A model generated the notes under the pieces. It saw only the letters and a list, made by a program, of their open reading frames with translations, was not told where the DNA came from and searched no databases. From NCBI RefSeq assembly GCF_900090045.1, contig NC_041787.1, forward strand, positions 124,001 to 188,000: a DNA stretch of 64,000 nucleotides, given 5' to 3'. Below are positions 1 through 12,100 of the stretch, in pieces. The number at the start of each line of letters is the position of its first letter. Position 1 is the first letter of the stretch. This DNA is from Plasmodium malariae (lineage: Eukaryota; Apicomplexa; Aconoidasida; Haemosporida; Plasmodiidae). Both the position numbers and the translations under genes were made by a program.

Positions 1-2329
1 GTACTAAAAATATTGTTAATACGCTCAATTTTCATTACAATTCTTTATTTTTCTTTTTTTAATGTTTTTAGATTTAAAAATGTATTGATGTAATTAATAA
101 AAGGTCTTTTAATCCTATTATACTTTTTTTATTATTATTATTTCAATAATTGCCACACGTTTTTATCATTTTGTTTTTGTTTTTCTGTTGTATATTTTAT
201 AAAAGTATGTTATATTTGAAGCATTATTTTATTAATAATGAAACACTGTTATATATTTTATGAAAATAGTGCATATATATAATTAAATGATATAAAATAT
301 TCTAATATACCTATAATATTATAATACGGGCCAAATATTTATTATCATTGGGGTGAACTAACAATATAGTTGCTTTTATTCATGTTTTTATATATAATTT
401 TACGAGCAGGTAGTATAATTCATAGTGATACGAACTGAATTACTGATAATGAAACTATCGAAATTATAAATTCATTTTATGAATAGAATCATATATTATT
501 ATCATATATATTAATTATATATAATATGCAAAAGTATAAAGTTTAAAACTAGTCAGACCTAGTAACATGATGATAAATTCACATTAATTATTCTTAGGAA
601 ATTAAAAAATACCTAACATAATTTATTTCATTGAAAATTATAAGTGTGTTATAAGTTCATTACGATTTAAGAGGATATATTTTAACTTCTAAATAATAAG
701 AATAATAGGTCTCTTCAGTACATTATATTGAACATATATATTTAAGAATTAAAAATATTTAGATAATTAGAACGTTAAAGTATAATTAAGTTGTACGCAC
801 TATATTTAAAGTGAAACAATAGGCTTACTAAGTTTACTACAGAAATATGACTTCTGAAAATGTTCAAATTATTCTTTATTATACATATTTATACATTTGA
901 ATGATATGTTGTTATTTTGTATATTTTTGCTATGCAAAAAAATAGAAGAAAAGAAATGATGAATATAATTATCAAATTATACTATATATTGTTATATTGC
1001 TTTTTTTTCTATTTTTCTACGTGAAAAGAAAAAAAAATGATGTTATAGATTGCCATATTTTAATAATATATATTATGTGGTTTATATTAATCACTTTTCC
1101 CTTTTGTATGCAACTATATATTTATTATATTAGAAATGTAGAAATATTTTTATCTACATTTAATATTTTACCTTCATGAGATAAATTATATAGATATATT
1201 AAGTATATTTTACGAACAAATTTACTGTTTTTTTTAAATTTTATGTACTTATTTTTATAGATTCTTAAACCAGCAAACTTATGTTTTGTATGACTAAAAC
1301 TGTAAAATAAACAGACTAATATTTTTAATACATATCTATCAAAATAAAATTGAAGATTTATTTTTAAATGATGAAATGTAGAACGTTTCACAAATAATAA
1401 AGTTATATTTAAAAAAAAAAGTATGCATAATAAACATTTTTTATCTAAGAGGATTCATTTTTCTGGTATTGTACATTCCTTAAATAATAATTTTCCTGTA
1501 TATAAATAAAATTTACATTTTTTAAATGCATATTGTGCATACTAAGGTAAAAAACATATATAATTATAATTCCTAAAAAATTGTCTATAAAATAAATATG
1601 GCGGTATGCACCCAAGAGAGGTAAATCAAATAATTAATTATAAGAAAGAGGACTTCAGTATGTCTAAACTTAAGAGTTAACATATTATGTGGTTAAAAAT
1701 GATAAATAAATATTTTTGTAAAAATTATAACTTGTACTTATGAATAACAAAAATTAAATTTTTCTATAATGTGTAACATACTAAAATAATCATACAATAC
1801 ATGTATAAATGGTTATAGAACAAAACTATATTTTATATTATAATATTATATTTTACCTGTTATATTATAATGAAAATTTTTATTTTCATCTTTTTACAGT
1901 TAAAACGTTCTGTAATATATTTTATGAACAGTTTTTCTATAAGTTAAACATATCAAAAATTAAGAGATAATCTTTCTAGGAAATATTTATTTATAATTTA
2001 TAATTAATATAAAGATATACATAATACATGTAGTCTATCATATCCACACATTGTTCATTTCTAAAAAGATACATAATCAGAATCACTGTTAATTCATTTA
2101 ATTAACATGTCTAAAGTTACAACAATCAAAAATTAAAAAATTATTACATATCTTTTGTGTACTTTTTTGCTAAAATAATTATTTATATCTTTATTTTTAT
2201 TCAACGTTTTATTCCTCTTTAAAAAAAATGAAAATTTAATTTATGAAAGTATAAAAATAATCGTTCTATAAATTTTAGTTTCGCCTTGTGTTTTAAGTAT
2301 TATTTTTCAAAAATTTATATATATATTTA
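1..2329. other. Gene-free subtelomeric AT-rich stretch
   Basis: No supportable gene. The longest open frames, near 1.0-1.4 kb, overlap on both strands and are rich in F, Y, I and K, as expected of random A/T sequence. No telomere-like repeat was seen, so the window starts inside the subtelomere. Confidence 0.6.
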
Positions 2330-2899
2330 GCTAGTGAATGTTATAAGGAAAAAATAACTAGTTTTCAAATATTTGTTCATTTTTGTGATAACAATAAATA
2401 TAACACTAATGAATAGTACAATCAATATAATGAATTTTGTAAAAGATTTATAACATATATTTTTTGCTTGTCTCACAATGTGCATATTGAAGTTCCTGAA
2501 AGTAATATAAATATGGAATACTTAAACTTATGGTTAAACAGTAAATTAAGAAAAAACAGATAACGGGATATGTCTTTTATTGAGTTTTTTTACGATACGT
2601 TATATGAACGATTAGGTAGAAATAAAGAATATGATAAAGTAAAGGATAAAATATATGTCATTGAAGAATATTTTAATAAAATGCATTTATATTATAATTT
2701 ATAGGATAAACAATCTCTCGTTAATGCTACAAAACCAAGAGGATTAAAATATAAGGATATATTCGTATAGGACAATAATAAATTTTGTTTGGAATTTAAA
2801 AAAGTTATAGATAACTCTCACAGCAATGATAGTTGTAACTTTTGCAAAGCTTTAAGTAATTTTAAAAAATTATATGAAAGTATTAAATGTATTCAATAA
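2330..2899 (+). pseudogene. PIR-family pseudogene (first copy)
   Basis: One reading frame of about 190 codons is coding-like throughout and is broken only by nonsense codons, at 2561 (TAA), 2702 (TAG) and 2768 (TAG) plus one TAG further upstream; it ends at TAA 2897. I found no frameshift. At this base composition about ten times as many stops per codon would be expected by chance in non-coding DNA of this kind, so the frame is a real relic. The translation has the PIR (Plasmodium interspersed repeat) look: spaced cysteines, a 'MEYLNLWL' block like the family's YL-W-L motif, then 'FYDTLYERL' and 'CNFCKALSNFKKLYES'. It begins just after a T/A-rich acceptor (AG at 2329-2330), as in PIR exon 2. 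PIR proteins are variant antigens sent to the infected red cell. The C-terminal membrane segment and first exon were not found, so this copy is truncated and cannot make a full protein. Confidence 0.65.
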
Positions 2900-3255
2900 C
2901 ATGAGAATATATAGACATATTACCATTATTACCAGTTTTCAAATCGTCACTTGTGAAAAGGAAAAGTTTATAAACATGCTAAAACTGTAAATCCATGAAA
3001 AACTATATAAAGCTATACTTCAGATACTTCTCATATAGTGAGTAAATATATATATTTTCTTAGTTTTTTCAAAAATCATTTTTACAACCCTTTATCTGAA
3101 CTTTATATTATTTATGAAAAACAAAAAGTTCTTTCATAAAATAACATATGGATGTCTGAAATAATTCATTTTTTCTTATAAATATTTAGGAATATGTATG
3201 AAAATAGTTGAACATAATTAATATAAAACATTGAATTAATGGGGGATCCGCACCA

Positions 3256-3830
3256 ATATGAGTGTTGAACACTATAAACAAATTATTCCTTATAAAGCTA
3301 ACTACCAAGGTGATAAAGTACTTGACAAACTAGAAATTAATTCTAAAAATTTATCTAGCAAGTTAATACATAAAACAACTTATTATAAGCGTTGTCCTTT
3401 TGAATTACTCGATATATAGTAAAATTAGGAATGTACTATAAGCATATTTAAATAAATTTAATGACACCCTTACCATTATTGAGCTTAATGAAGTAGTGTT
3501 TCATGCTAACTGGAAATTATCAGATAATGCAAAAAAGTTTTATATATTTTTATGGTAATTTGGATATACGGAAAAACGAACAAAAACTGTATTATTTTAA
3601 AAATAGTAATAGACGGTATGCATAATTGTAATATTTCTCATAAGAATGGTTGCAAAAAGTATTGTGGTTACGCTAATTATGTTAATGAATTATGTTAAAT
3701 TTATATGAACGAACATTATACTTACTACGAAGGCCCTTATTCACACAACTGTACACATTTTAATTGTGAACAAAATTATAATTTTTATAATACCTATTTA
3801 AATTTAAAATGTTTTAATTATACAATTTTT
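3256..3830 (+). pseudogene. PIR-like pseudogene fragments (second copy)
   Basis: A 53-codon open stretch starts at ATG 3256 and ends at TAG. It is followed by broken coding-like pieces in more than one frame to about 3830. The last piece carries 'CKKYCGYANYVNELC' and then 'HNCTHFNCEQNYNFYN', a Cys/Tyr-rich spacing that recalls the middle of PIR/VIR proteins, where a 'Y-YVNELY' helix precedes clustered cysteines. Several in-frame stops and frame changes show that the copy is dead. It lies on the same strand, about 360 bp after the first PIR relic. The two may be separate copies or one gene with a decayed middle. An STP1/SURFIN-type origin is an alternative I cannot exclude. Confidence 0.45.
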
Positions 3831-5321
3831 TTTTATATATTTTAATAATGTCCTTTATATAGAAGTTTTTCTTTTTTTTCTTTTTTTTTTTTTGGAATTA
3901 CATCTTGAATATAAGCTGCCATTGCAATTTACATACATAATAATGAATTTTATTCCATATCATTTAATAATTTTTTGTTATTCTTATACAAATAGGGACA
4001 AAAAAAATTGTGTACGAAATGTATTCTCAATTATTATCATATAAAATGAATTAACATACTAAAGTCATTTTCTTCTGTGATAGTTTTTATATTTATAGTA
4101 TTTATAACAGTAATAACTACTATAATTATAGATTCGATTCTGAATTTATCAAAATTTTTACGAAAATGTAATATAACACAAATTAATACGTGAAAGCACA
4201 CCTTAAAATGAAACGTTTTCATTACACACAAAATAAAAAAAATCATTCATAATTTATATTTTTTAAAAGGTATATATCGCTTTTAATTGTTATTATAAGT
4301 TATTTCAATACATAATAATTTTTGTATATGACTATCAAATTTATACATTTTAATATAGAAATAATATAAATAATATTCTTTAAATGATTATTATTTTTAT
4401 GTAAATGAAGAAAGGTTCATAAACTTTTGTTATGCTTTATCGTAAAAGACCACTACTAAATGCATTTTTTATTTGTCATATTAATGCGCAATATCTTACT
4501 TTTAATTTACATTATTTAAAATTATAAATTTTTTACCACTATTTTAAAGTGGTGAAATCAAAATTTTATGTAATCATAATGGGTAAAAATATCATAAGAT
4601 ATATAAGTCAATAAGTACAATTAACAACATATATAAAATGAGAAAAACGAAATGAGTTCAAAGAATTTATTAATGCTTTTAACTTATTTGTATGTATAAG
4701 GGCTCTTTTCACATAATTTTTATAATAAAATATTAATAGACAGTAATATACTATATTATAATAATATTTAGCTTTAAAAATAATATATACTATAATGAGA
4801 AAATGTTATTCAAAAAATATTTGATAAATTATAAAAATGAAGGAAGCGTATATTTTTTATAAAATAATGAATTATACTAAACATTATAAATATTGCGTAT
4901 TGATGATGCATATATATATAAGTAGTAATAAACTGAATGTTGCGTCGATGTAATAGAACAAATTTATTAAAATTTTACCTTTTGGTGTTTATGGAATCTG
5001 GAATATGCTCTCAGAATTTCCATTTTTCTATAATAAATAAAATGGAAATTTATAGAATTCATTTCTTAAGGAGATCTATGAAAAATGTGTGTTCATAGTT
5101 TTTCTTAATTATATGATATATATATAATAACAGACTACATTAAATATATATATATTTTTTATTTATATAACTGTAATTATATTTAACTAGAAGCACTCTT
5201 TCGTAAATGTTTTACTAACTGTTCTTATTAAATACCTTTATATATGCGTATAATAGTATAATTTCTGAATTACAATTTTGCAGTAGGCTATTGAGGGATA
5301 CTAAATGATAAATAAAAGGTT
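3831..5321. other. Gene-free stretch
   Basis: No convincing gene. A 35-residue open frame at 4991-5098 (plus) is slightly richer in G+C than its surroundings and could be a decayed exon, but nothing connects it to a gene. Confidence 0.5.
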
Positions 5322-6119
5322 ATGGGTAATAAGAAATCTATAAATCCTAGTATAGAAAAGAAAAATAATAACATTCTGCATAAAAAAAACAAAGAATTAT
5401 ACTTATTTTATCAGAAAAAAAAAGCAGATAAAAGGGACAAAAAGAATACTACCACTGACAACTTAAAAAAAGAACAATACAAAATAGTATGTTAGAATAT
5501 TAGTATATAACAAATGTGAGTTATCCTAGGTTCTGAAAATTTCAACTACAAAAATATGGTAAAATAATATAATATAAAGATAATATATCTCCTTACTATA
5601 GTAGTTATACTGATTTTTAAATAATTTCAGAATATGAATTAAAATAAAAGCTTTAATTTTTATAGTATGCAATATATTTACGGAATTTGTGTATTTCACG
5701 TAACTCTGTTTATATCTTTGGAAAAAAAGTACATTTTAAAGTGCTGCTTTATGTAAAATGTGTACAGATATAGAAATGATATATACCAAAGATATTTAAA
5801 ATGAACATAAGGCGCATTATTTTTTTTTTTTTAATTAAATATCGAAAAAGGATCTAAATAACGTTAAAAATCTACGCAATTCATATTATTAGGAATATGC
5901 TTAACATCGGAGTTGAATTTATAGATAGAAAAACATATTCATGGAAGGTTTTTACAAAATTACTGTTTCATTTTCTAATTATATTTACAGGTTGAGAATT
6001 TAATAAAACATACATATAAAAATTGTAATGAAGTAGGTGGAATAAATAATGTAAATTTTTATTTTGATGTAAATTTAAAAAATGTCACTAAGAAAAATAA
6101 AAAAAGTTACACACATTGA
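5322..6119 (+). CDS. Candidate small two-exon basic protein with N-myristoylation-type start
   Basis: This is a hand-built model. Exon 1 is 5322-5486 (55 codons, phase 0), followed by a consensus donor GTATGT that sits immediately before a stop. Exon 2 is 5991-6119 (42 codons plus TGA), preceded by a T-rich acceptor ending TTTACAG, also phase 0. The product would be 97 residues, very rich in Lys and Asn. It begins MGNKKS, which fits N-myristoylation (Gly2, Ser6), so membrane attachment is possible. There is no signal peptide, transmembrane helix or recognised domain. The intron would be about 500 bp, long for the genus. Each exon is too short to stand out alone; support comes from two open segments joined by matching splice sites. 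It lies between PIR relics and a PHIST gene, so it may be a subtelomeric exported-type or lineage-specific gene. I do not recognise the family. Confidence 0.4.
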
Positions 6120-8160
6120 CTCAAACATAGCATTTTCCTTTCGCTCTTTCATCGTTAATGAATCTTTAAAATTACGTACTCTAACTTTAAAAATTAAACA
6201 TAATATTAGTTGTATTAGTATAGGTACAGTAGTTTTTTAAGAAGGATTTTTTTTTAGTTTTTAAAATAAAATATCTTCAACACATTTTTGAAGTTTGAAC
6301 ATTTTTACTAAAATTTTATTTATATAGTTAAAAAAAATAAAAAAGTCTGCAACTTTTCCTTATTCAGTTAACATTTTATGTAAAATTGTGCTACAAACTT
6401 TAATTCATATATTTAACGTGTGAACGGTAAAAATTAATTTTGAAAAAAAATATATGTATGTTATATGCCTCTGGTGTGTTGAAGACACTTATTCATTATT
6501 GAAATGTATGTATATATATGTAATAATAATATGTGAAACTATCCCTAGATGCTCAACTATAATTACAATGTTGCACGTTCATAATTATTGCAGTAGTAAC
6601 ATATATTTAATATTTATATTACGATATATTAAATAATATAATGTTATTTAAAAAATAAATTTTGTGTAAACATATAAACATGAAAACCATTATACCAATA
6701 TAGCATTTCATTTATTAAAAAAATGTACAAGCATATTTTTTTTTATATATCACGTAAAAATAATAAATTTAAATAAATTAAAAATTAGATGACAGTGCTC
6801 ATCTGCGTATGCCAAAAATGGATGTGCTCACTAGAAAATGGAATTATATTTGCGTATATGAAATAATCCCTCTATATCATTAATGGGCATACACAATAAA
6901 ACAAAATTAAAATAAGTGAAATTATGCCATAATATAAAATTTCATTTAAAATCATATTTTACAAGAATTAAATTATATAATTATCTTATTTATAATATAA
7001 TTTGTTTTTAATATTATATTCACAATATTATTCATTTACTTATTTTACTTATTCATGAAGCTTTCGGAATTTTATTTATAACAATTACATTTTCAATATC
7101 CCATATGCTCTTTTGCCTAAATTGCTTTTTAAAATATATCTGTTATTTCAGAAAAGAATTGTACATCAAAATAGTTTATTAAAACTTTTATTTTCAATTC
7201 TTAAAAACAGGAAATAATACTAATTTATTTTTATATTTTGTAATAATAAAAAATAAAATAATGGAAAAAATAAAAAATACTCCGAATACACTAACCCCGA
7301 ATTGTTCTATTAATATTTTTGCAGTAAGTTTTTATCGGTAATACAGTTAGTACCTACATTTGATATATGTGTGTAAAAATACTTATATTTTAGCATCTTA
7401 ATTATTGTGTATTTAAAAAACAATATACTGAACTTTCATTTTATTGAATGCTTTTTCTTAGTTACTTTAAAATAACTTTTTAAAAAAATATTTCTCATGC
7501 AACAAAATTCTCTTAAAAATAAATTTCCAGTTATACTGTTACTTCATATATAAATAAAAAAAATAATATAATTATTTTTCAAAAAGTGTTTTGTTTAAAA
7601 CTGATTATTATTCATGTTCATCAAAAATAATATTCCTTTTTTTTTTTTTATAATTTCACCGAAAAAAGAGAAAAATATGATTTTTAAAATTCTATCATTT
7701 TTTGTACAAATAATCCAATTATACTTGAGCATACTATTAAAACTTATTAAATTAAAATATATATGAATCAATATTTTTCATATTTTGAATTTAAAAAAAA
7801 ATTATTTGTATTTCCACAATTAATAAATTTTGTATTTTTGTTTTCATACGAAAATGCTAATGTAACATATAATTATTGTTCTTTCCATGTTTTTATAAGG
7901 TAAATTAATTAATATGCATTTATTAAAATATAATGACCTCACGAGTATGAAATACAATGAGTTTCATACATTATTTTATGAAATTTCTTTTTTTTCGTAA
8001 CTAGCAGATAACTTAAGTATTTTAATGAGAGGAAGCATATAATAAATTGCATTGTTACTTATTTACTGGAAATACGAAAAAACAAATTTAAGTAAGATTA
8101 ACAAAAAATTTTTAACATTCGTGGATATTACCACTTCAATTTTTTTTTTTTTTTGGAAGT
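6120..8160. other. Stretch with isolated coding-like islands
   Basis: No complete gene is supported. Two islands stand out. One is an open frame at 6785-6883 (plus) with balanced codons and higher G+C, ending TAA. The other is an ATG-started 21-codon segment at 7261-7323, followed directly by a perfect GTAAGT donor. Neither could be joined to a downstream exon in phase, so they may be relics. Long T tracts lie at about 7630 and 8140. Confidence 0.4.
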
Positions 8161-9158
8161 ATGATAAAAAATTTTAAATGTAATAAGCTTCACTATTTTG
8201 TTAATAAAAATATTTTGTCGAAACAATCATTAATAATCTTATTTTTATATTTATATTTGTTCTCTTAGGTTATACTCATATATGAAGATATTGAAATATA
8301 ACTGCATAGATACAACTCTTCAGAAGGTGTTAAAATTGGAAAATTAAAAATAAAGGAAGTATTCCTCATTTGGAAAATTATAGAATATACTTTTTTCAGA
8401 AGTTACCATAAAGAATTGTGGGAAATAGGAACAATATGGAAAACAGGTTAACGAAAAAGGAGGATAATTCTGCATCAATTGATAATGCAATAAAATATAA
8501 TGTTTCGTCAGAAAATGGAGCACCTGATACAGAGGAAGAGAAGGGTACTGATTATGATGCCTTAGAAAAAATATATCAGCAACTGCTGTCCGAGGATAAA
8601 AGTAAAGATGAATTACAAGGTAAAGTATACTGTAATGAAAACACACATCATGAAAGTATAGGACAACAGATATATGATAGAATGATGGCTTCTAACGATG
8701 GAGGAATAACTTATGATTGTAATGCTTCTGATTTGTGGAAAAAAATGAAAGATGGTGTATTTAATATGAATGATGCAATTTTATATGGTATTGTAGATTA
8801 TAGAAATGCTTGTGTTGTATATAAACATTTTCATAAGCTTGAAAAAGAAAAATACATAGAGATTAGAGATCTCTTGTGGAAACTATGTGTAACTATTGAA
8901 ACCTTGTATAATATACAAAAAGAAATTGTAGCGAAAGAATGGGATAATCTTTCTTCTTGTGTCTTAAGTGATATATTGAAAAGGGATCAGAGAGATTATA
9001 GTGATTTACATAATTTAATTTTAGGAGGAAACTGCACCACATTAAAATTTGTTGAATTTATATATAACAAAAGGCTTTCATGGTTGTACACTACGGATAC
9101 AATATTTTATTTATGGGCTGAAGTTTTATCATTTAGATTAATACATCATGGTGAATAA
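8161..9158 (+). CDS. PHIST (PRESAN-domain) exported protein
   Basis: PHIST proteins are malaria proteins exported into the host red cell, where many bind the membrane skeleton. Model: exon 1 is 8161-8258 and exon 2 is 8414-9158, giving 280 residues. Exon 1 encodes a recessed hydrophobic stretch ('LIILFLYLYL') after about 22 mostly polar residues, the usual signal in exported Plasmodium proteins. The intron is GT 8259 to AG 8413; an acceptor at AG 8427-8428 fits the same phase. Exon 2 has an acidic linker, then a roughly 150-residue helical PRESAN-like domain with the family's aromatic spacing ('EKEKYIEIRDLLWKLC', 'KEWDNLSS', 'FVEFIYNKRLSWLY'). The first ATG within exon 2 is at 8436, but starting there would lose the signal. 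A stop at 8409 rules out the better-looking acceptor ending TTTTTTCAG at 8399. No canonical PEXEL (RxLxE/Q/D) follows the intron; 'RNNME' is the nearest match. The family call is firm; the 5' splice is less so. Confidence 0.8.
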
Positions 9159-12100
9159 AAATGTTGTCTTCTGGATTTAGGTGACAGAATTAATTCATTA
9201 ATGAAAATGGGAAAATAGCAAAAAACATAAATATACATTTATATACATATACATATAATATATATCATCTAACCTGCATGTAGAATCTCTTATCCTCAGT
9301 CGTTAATTAGTCCATAAAATCACTTGATTTGGACAGTTGTAAAAATAAATTTTAATTTTATTATTTAAATATAAGTAGCTTTAAAATTTTAAACGTTATA
9401 TGTCTTAAATACATTTTGCTGTTAATAGGTCTTTTGAACCCAGAATTTATATAACTAAAAAAAAAATACATTTATTTTTCTTATTCTTTTACCAATTCTA
9501 TGTCCGAAAGGTTGATGCTTATTTGAATAATCTACACTTTCAATCTAAATATAAATATTAATGTAAAAAAATATACATTTGTTTATTACTCTTTTGTTTT
9601 CTAAAAATATTCTTACATTGTTTGAAAATATTATATATATAGGCAGCAGAGGATAAAAATGAACGTTATATATTTTAAAGAGCAGTTGATATTTTGTGAA
9701 GAAAATAAATTAAGAAGAAAATAAAAAATAGTACATAATATTTAAGTTTAAAAAAAAAAAATAAATAATGTAATGTACTAAAAACTATATTAAGGTAATA
9801 TATCAGATAATTTAATTTTAAGAAAAAAAAATTACCATAAATAAAAAATTTAATATATATAATCATATGTAGCTTGAAATTAAAAATTAAATATAACTCA
9901 TTGGGATGAAACAGGTGAACTCACAATTTTTTATGTATTACCTGAAAAAATGAAAAAGGATACATAATATGAACTGATAACATCTTAAATTTTACCAAGG
10001 AAAAAAAATTGTTTTTTTTAATAATTAAATATTAATTACAATTAATTTTTTTTTTTTATTTCAAAATTATAACAGCTAAATTGCTTAAGTAATGATTAAA
10101 ATAAATAAAATATATTTTTAAATGAAGTATTTGATTATATATGCAAATATATTCACTATGATTTTTAGTAAAATTTAAAAAAATAATTATGGAGCAAAAT
10201 ATTTTAATCAAGGACAAAACATTCATAATTATATATATTATATGTGTATATATTGCCTTTTTTATAAATCTTGAGAGTTTTTTAGAATCTTAGGTGTTTT
10301 TTACACACATGTGAACAATCAGTGCGAACGGCTGAACTCATCTTAAAGGTAAAATCCTATTTCAGTGGTGAAAATAATAATGTTTCTTAACAATTATAAT
10401 TAAATATTAATAAAATAATTTAGTTTTTTAAAATTTTAAATTAGAATATAAAAAATAGAATGTTACACATTATGGCATATTGTACTGTATTTTTTTAAGA
10501 AATTTAAATCTTCATTCAGATAAACATCCTTATGAATTAAGAAGTTATACAGGTTTATAGATACGTTACTACATACATATTTTAAAGAGGAAAGAAAAAG
10601 GTAAAAAATAAAAAATAGTGATAGTACTTTTTGATATATATAACATTTATACTGTTTTCATTTATTTTAATTATGATTTTATTGTATAATCATCTTAGTT
10701 TAATAAATAATTTTTCTTAATGTATGAGAAGATGATTAAAATTCTTTTGAAGACTATCTTGAAATTTTTTTTTTTTTATTTATCCTCTTCACTACTTTTA
10801 AAATGTATAAATTTTAATATGCTATAATATTTAAATAATACGTATTAGTTACTCACAAATAAATAATGATTTGCCACTAACATTTAATCTTTTACAATGT
10901 ATTCTCATATTTAACAAAAAATACATAATTTTGAGTTTACTTTTTTGATTATATTGCTTCTGAAATTTCTATTATGTTCAAATCAAAAATTACAATTATA
11001 TTTGTTTACTCTTTCCTAGTATGTAATTTTTCATTTTGTTTTATACCACTGTATGTAATGATATGAAAAAAGTGTTTGAACACACATTAAATTTTGTAGT
11101 ATGGTTAAATATAAAATTATCGTTTTTTTAAAATAAAACTGAAAATGATATTCAAAAGCTAAAATTAATATAATCAAAACTTCATTACATTTGACATTAT
11201 CTTACGCATAATTTTTTTTTTCATGGAAATATATTTTTTTTAATTTACTCTGTCAAACATAAGATAGCTCATAGAAATTAATAACAAATTAAGGATATTT
11301 TTAATCTTTTTTAATTCTATATTTAATAATATATCCGCTTTATATATAATAACTGCTCTTATATAAAAGGAACTATAATTATATGTTGTAAGTGATTATC
11401 ATGCACATAAACTTTTACAGAAGTAATAAATATATGAGAACTTTCAAATTAAAATTACTATAATATAACTTATATATTTTTATATTATTTGAAAGATGGC
11501 ATAGTTGGAATATATTAATAAAACATAGTAGACTAATCTGTTCATATTATGTCACACATTTTAAAATAATGTATTTTATTATCTCAAAATGTTGTTCAGT
11601 AGGATGTGATAGCTAAAACTACAAAAATACTAAATTAAGCATCGAGCTATCACTCCTAATTAGTTAAAAGATTCATAGTAAATTATGAAAATTAGTAAGA
11701 TATATATTTAAAAAAATTAATAAGCATAAAATATTTAAAAACAGTTAAATACTTTAAATAATCATCAAAATTATCTATATGAATAGAAGTTGCTCGTAAG
11801 GCTACTAATGAAATAATAAAAATGTACACTTTTCAATAGTGAAACTACATATTGGAACATAAACACGCAATCCATTTATAATGAAATTAATTTTAACTAT
11901 AAAATAACCGAGATATTATATTAATATTATACGGTTACTATTACAGTACCGTTAGATAATTCTTCAGAATCACAAAATATAAAAGTATTAATTCTATAAA
12001 TCATTATAATTGTAATTTGTGTATTTTAATTTACATACATCCATTTATATAAATATTAATTATAAAGGACAGTTGAATTCGTTTTGCTTAAAAGAAATGT

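Noticed and set aside
997..1391. Overlapping opposite-strand open frames of 60 and 88 codons
   Set aside because: Both are dominated by F, Y, I, K and N, with no signal, splice partner or family feature; they are mutual shadows.
1599..1678. Tiny spliced peptide (ATGGCGGTATGC start, GTAAAT donor, CTTCAG acceptor)
   Set aside because: It would encode only about 14 residues and the acceptor context is purine-rich; chance is more likely.
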